Origin: Planctomycetota bacterium | GTDB taxonomy: Bacteria > Planctomycetota > Brocadiia > SM23-32 | Length of the DNA stretch: 14,605 nt | Assembly: GCA_030604585.1 (NCBI GenBank) | Contig: JAUVVP010000006.1 | Location: 1 to 14,605, forward strand | Reading direction: 5' to 3' | Translations under genes and position numbers: made by a program | Notes under the pieces: model-generated | The model's input: only the letters and a program-made list of their open reading frames with translations | What the model was told of the DNA's origin: nothing | Databases searched by the model: none | Part shown: piece after piece, positions 13,236-14,605 of the stretch | Position numbering within the stretch: position 1 is the stretch's first letter | Layout: each line of letters opens with the position of its first letter

Positions 13236-14138
13236 CTACTCCCAGGCCTGCTTGTGGTCGTCGGGGACCCTGTCGAGGTCGGCCGCGCCCGCGTTCGACT
13301 CGACCTGCTGGACGCTCTTGCATCCGGGGATGACGCAGGTGACGGCCGGATGCGTCAGGCACCAGGCCAGCGCCCATTGCGCCATCTCCATGCCGTCCGG
13401 CACCTCCGCCTCCTTGATCTTCTGCACTTGCTCGACGGTGGACCGGATGCGTTCGCGGTCGCGCCCGGAGCGCACGTCGTTGTCCGGGAAGGTGGCGTCG
13501 GGCCCGTACTTGCCGCTCAGGAAGCCGCTGGCCAGGGGCACCCGCGCCAGCACCCCCAGGTCCTGCTCCTGGCAGGACGGGAAGACGCGCTCCTCCGGCT
13601 TGCGGTCGAGGCGGTTGTAGACGACCTGGATGACCGAAACGCCGACCTCCATTGACTTAGCGGTCTCGTAGAGGTTGTCGTTGTAGCCGATCGAGGTGCC
13701 CAGGTGGCGCAGCTTGCCGGCCTCCACCTGTCGCTGGAGCATCTCCCAGAGCCCCTCGGTGTCGAAGTCCTCATCCGAGCCGGAGTGGAACTGCAAGATG
13801 TCGAGGTAGTCGGTGCGCAGCGCGCGCAGGGAATCCTCTATCGTCCGGCGCACCTCGTCGGGCTTCCAGCCGCGCACGTGGCCGAACTTCGTCGCGATGA
13901 TCCAGTCCTCGCGCCGCTGCCCTTCCAGGAACTTGCCGATCAGGGCCTCCGACAGGTGGTCTGGGCCGTAGCAGGCGGAGGTATCTATCAGGTTGATGCC
14001 CAGTTCCCTGGCGCGGGCCAGCATGGCGTCAACCTCGTCCTGGGCGAAATCCTTCCCCCAGTCCCCGCCGAACTGCCACGTCCCCACGCCGACCACCGAG
14101 ACCTTCAAGTCCGTTCTGCCCAGCCTTCGGTACTTCAC
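13236..14138 (-). CDS. Aldo/keto reductase
   Basis: A 300-residue NADPH-dependent oxidoreductase of the general aldo/keto reductase barrel, cytoplasmic. The tetrad is D52 (LIDTSACYG), Y57, K84 (IIATKFG) and H118 (LQFHSG). TSIGYND (148-154), an SGFLSGKYG stretch (204-212) and the cofactor-phosphate segment VIPGCKSVQQVESN (269-282) are also typical. I chose the GTG at 14136-14138 because it gives VKYRRLGRTDLKVS, the canonical beginning; an ATG six codons upstream (14156) is possible but has no ribosome site, and the frame beyond it is repeat-derived. It shares no ferredoxin or sugar-binding extension with the reductase at 7949-9952. First gene of the run with the TIM barrel and panB; the partner TIM barrel suggests a sugar or polyol substrate. 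Confidence 0.9.
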   Translation of the reverse strand: MKYRRLGRTDLKVSVVGVGTWQFGGDWGKDFAQDEVDAMLARARELGINLIDTSACYGPDHLSEALIGKFLEGQRREDWIIATKFGHVRGWKPDEVRRTIEDSLRALRTDYLDILQFHSGSDEDFDTEGLWEMLQRQVEAGKLRHLGTSIGYNDNLYETAKSMEVGVSVIQVVYNRLDRKPEERVFPSCQEQDLGVLARVPLASGFLSGKYGPDATFPDNDVRSGRDRERIRSTVEQVQKIKEAEVPDGMEMAQWALAWCLTHPAVTCVIPGCKSVQQVESNAGAADLDRVPDDHKQAWE

Positions 14139-14174
14139 GGCCCTTTCCCGCTCCATCGGACGAACGGCACTCAC

Positions 14175-14201
14175 CGCAGAGAACGCGGAGGTCGCAGAGG
14201 A
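14175..14201. repeat. Three tandem 9-mers (left array)
   Basis: Three imperfect 9-bp units, CGCAGAGAA, CGCGGAGGT and CGCAGAGGA, in the leader of the aldo/keto reductase operon, preceded by CAC. They are the inverted counterpart of the array at 14341-14376; CGCAGAGAA is the exact reverse complement of TTCTCTGCG. Confidence 0.65.
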
Positions 14202-14270
14202 AGAAACGCAGGGGGCAATGCTCTCACACCCACATGGGTTGCGCCACCGTCCTGCCCCCATGACACGTCC

Positions 14271-14299
14271 ATTCTACTCAGCTACGGCGTTCGCGTCGA
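14271..14299 (-). promoter_or_regulatory. Sigma70-type promoter for the reductase-TIM barrel-panB operon
   Basis: On the minus strand TCGACG (14294-14299), 17-bp spacer and TAGAAT (14271-14276). Transcription would start near 14264, giving a leader of about 126 nt that contains the left 9-mer array. The promoter lies inside the segment bounded by the two inverted arrays. Confidence 0.5.
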
Positions 14300-14340
14300 C
14301 TGCCCTTCCGCAGGGCCGGCCCCAATGGTCCATGTCTCCG

Positions 14341-14376
14341 TTCTCTGCGTTCTCTGCGTTCTCTGCGAGCTCTGCG
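14341..14376. repeat. Four tandem 9-mers (right array)
   Basis: TTCTCTGCG three times in succession (14341-14367) followed by AGCTCTGCG (14368-14376). It lies 15 bp after the stop of the propeller gene on the minus strand. With the inverted array at 14175-14201 it encloses about 139 bp, which includes a promoter. Confidence 0.75.
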
Positions 14377-14391
14377 GTTGGACGCGTTGTT

Positions 14392-14605
14392 TCACCTGCC
14401 CCCCAAGTCCGGCAGCGACGCGAACTCCGGGACGTGGACCTGGTAGACGTTCCCGTAGCCGGTGGCGTCGCTGGTGTAGATGACGTAACTGCCGTCGGGG
14501 CTGAAGCGCGGGTGAACGTGCACCACCTGGACGAGGAAGCTGCTCCGGTGCTCGCACAGCACGCCCGGCCCGTCGAAACGCTCGCCGTCCCACTGCCAGA
14601 TGCGG
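14392..14605 (-). CDS. Oligogalacturonate-lyase-like beta-propeller, C-terminal part
   Basis: The last 70 residues of a protein whose start lies beyond the window; first full codon at 14602-14604, stop TGA at 14392-14394. Visible features are RIWQWDGERF (1-10), a CEHRSSF segment (17-23), VHVHPRFSPDGSYVIYTSD (28-46) and GNVYQVHVPEFASLP (51-65). The HPRFSPDG...YTSD...GNVY pattern is the last blade of TolB/WD40-like propellers and, with the preceding CEHxSS and VHxHPRF, specifically resembles oligogalacturonate-lyase-family proteins, which eliminate unsaturated digalacturonate units in pectin breakdown. The catalytic histidines and metal-site residues lie mostly outside the window, so activity cannot be judged. 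It is on the same strand as the reductase operon, 253 nt upstream, with an intervening promoter. Confidence 0.7.
   Translation of the reverse strand, partial: RIWQWDGERFDGPGVLCEHRSSFLVQVVHVHPRFSPDGSYVIYTSDATGYGNVYQVHVPEFASLPDLGGR

Noticed and set aside
14175..14376. Tandem 9-mers as a possible CRISPR array
   Set aside because: The units are contiguous with no spacers, far too short for CRISPR repeats, and no cas genes are present.

Overview
The window is about 14.6 kb of GC-rich bacterial chromosome, mostly read from the minus strand. A glycosyltransferase family 9/lipopolysaccharide-kinase fusion implies a Gram-negative envelope. The Tat-type signal, ferredoxin-bearing aldo/keto reductase, CBM9-like domain, xylose-isomerase-like TIM barrel and oligogalacturonate-lyase-like propeller suggest a carbohydrate-using, probably anaerobic, uncultured lineage. 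Planctomycetota/PVC or Hydrogenedentota/Armatimonadota-like groups are a guess from gene content; no rRNA or other phylogenetic marker is present to settle it.

Layout. (1) 7-3689, minus: a three-gene run of ADP-ribosylglycohydrolase, GT9-kinase fusion and cutA, the last two overlapping by an ATGA. (2) 3690-4073: a divergent intergenic region with an inverted-repeat element and a plus-strand promoter. (3) 4074-5423, plus: a multi-membrane-segment M48 metallopeptidase. (4) 5674-6825, plus: an AmmeMemoRadiSam-type radical SAM enzyme with its own consensus promoter and, unusually, a Tat-like signal peptide. (5) 7053-9952, minus: an operon of an aldo/keto reductase-diferredoxin-CBM9 fusion followed by a prepilin peptidase that starts with TTG. 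(6) 10124-11440: a short accessory-looking block with a small multi-drug-export-family membrane protein, a 58-aa two-helix membrane protein, and on either side scraps that look like glycerol kinase and PurM. (7) 11442-14138, minus: an operon of a second aldo/keto reductase, a sugar-isomerase-like TIM barrel and panB, with inverted-repeat elements in its leader and just before panB. (8) 14392-14605, minus: the C-terminal end of an oligogalacturonate-lyase-like beta-propeller, running off the window.

How the genes fit together. The first operon concerns the cell surface (core sugar transfer plus phosphorylation). The two aldo/keto reductases, the TIM barrel and the propeller protein are consistent with sugar or uronate metabolism. 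PanB (pantothenate synthesis) and CutA are housekeeping. Five sigma70-type promoters with exact 17-bp spacers can be read by eye. I found no CRISPR array, tRNA, rRNA, integrase, complete transposase or recognisable defence system. The most unusual items are two multidomain fusions, an apparently exported radical SAM enzyme, and several families of non-coding inverted or tandem repeats and gene scraps between otherwise ordinary genes.
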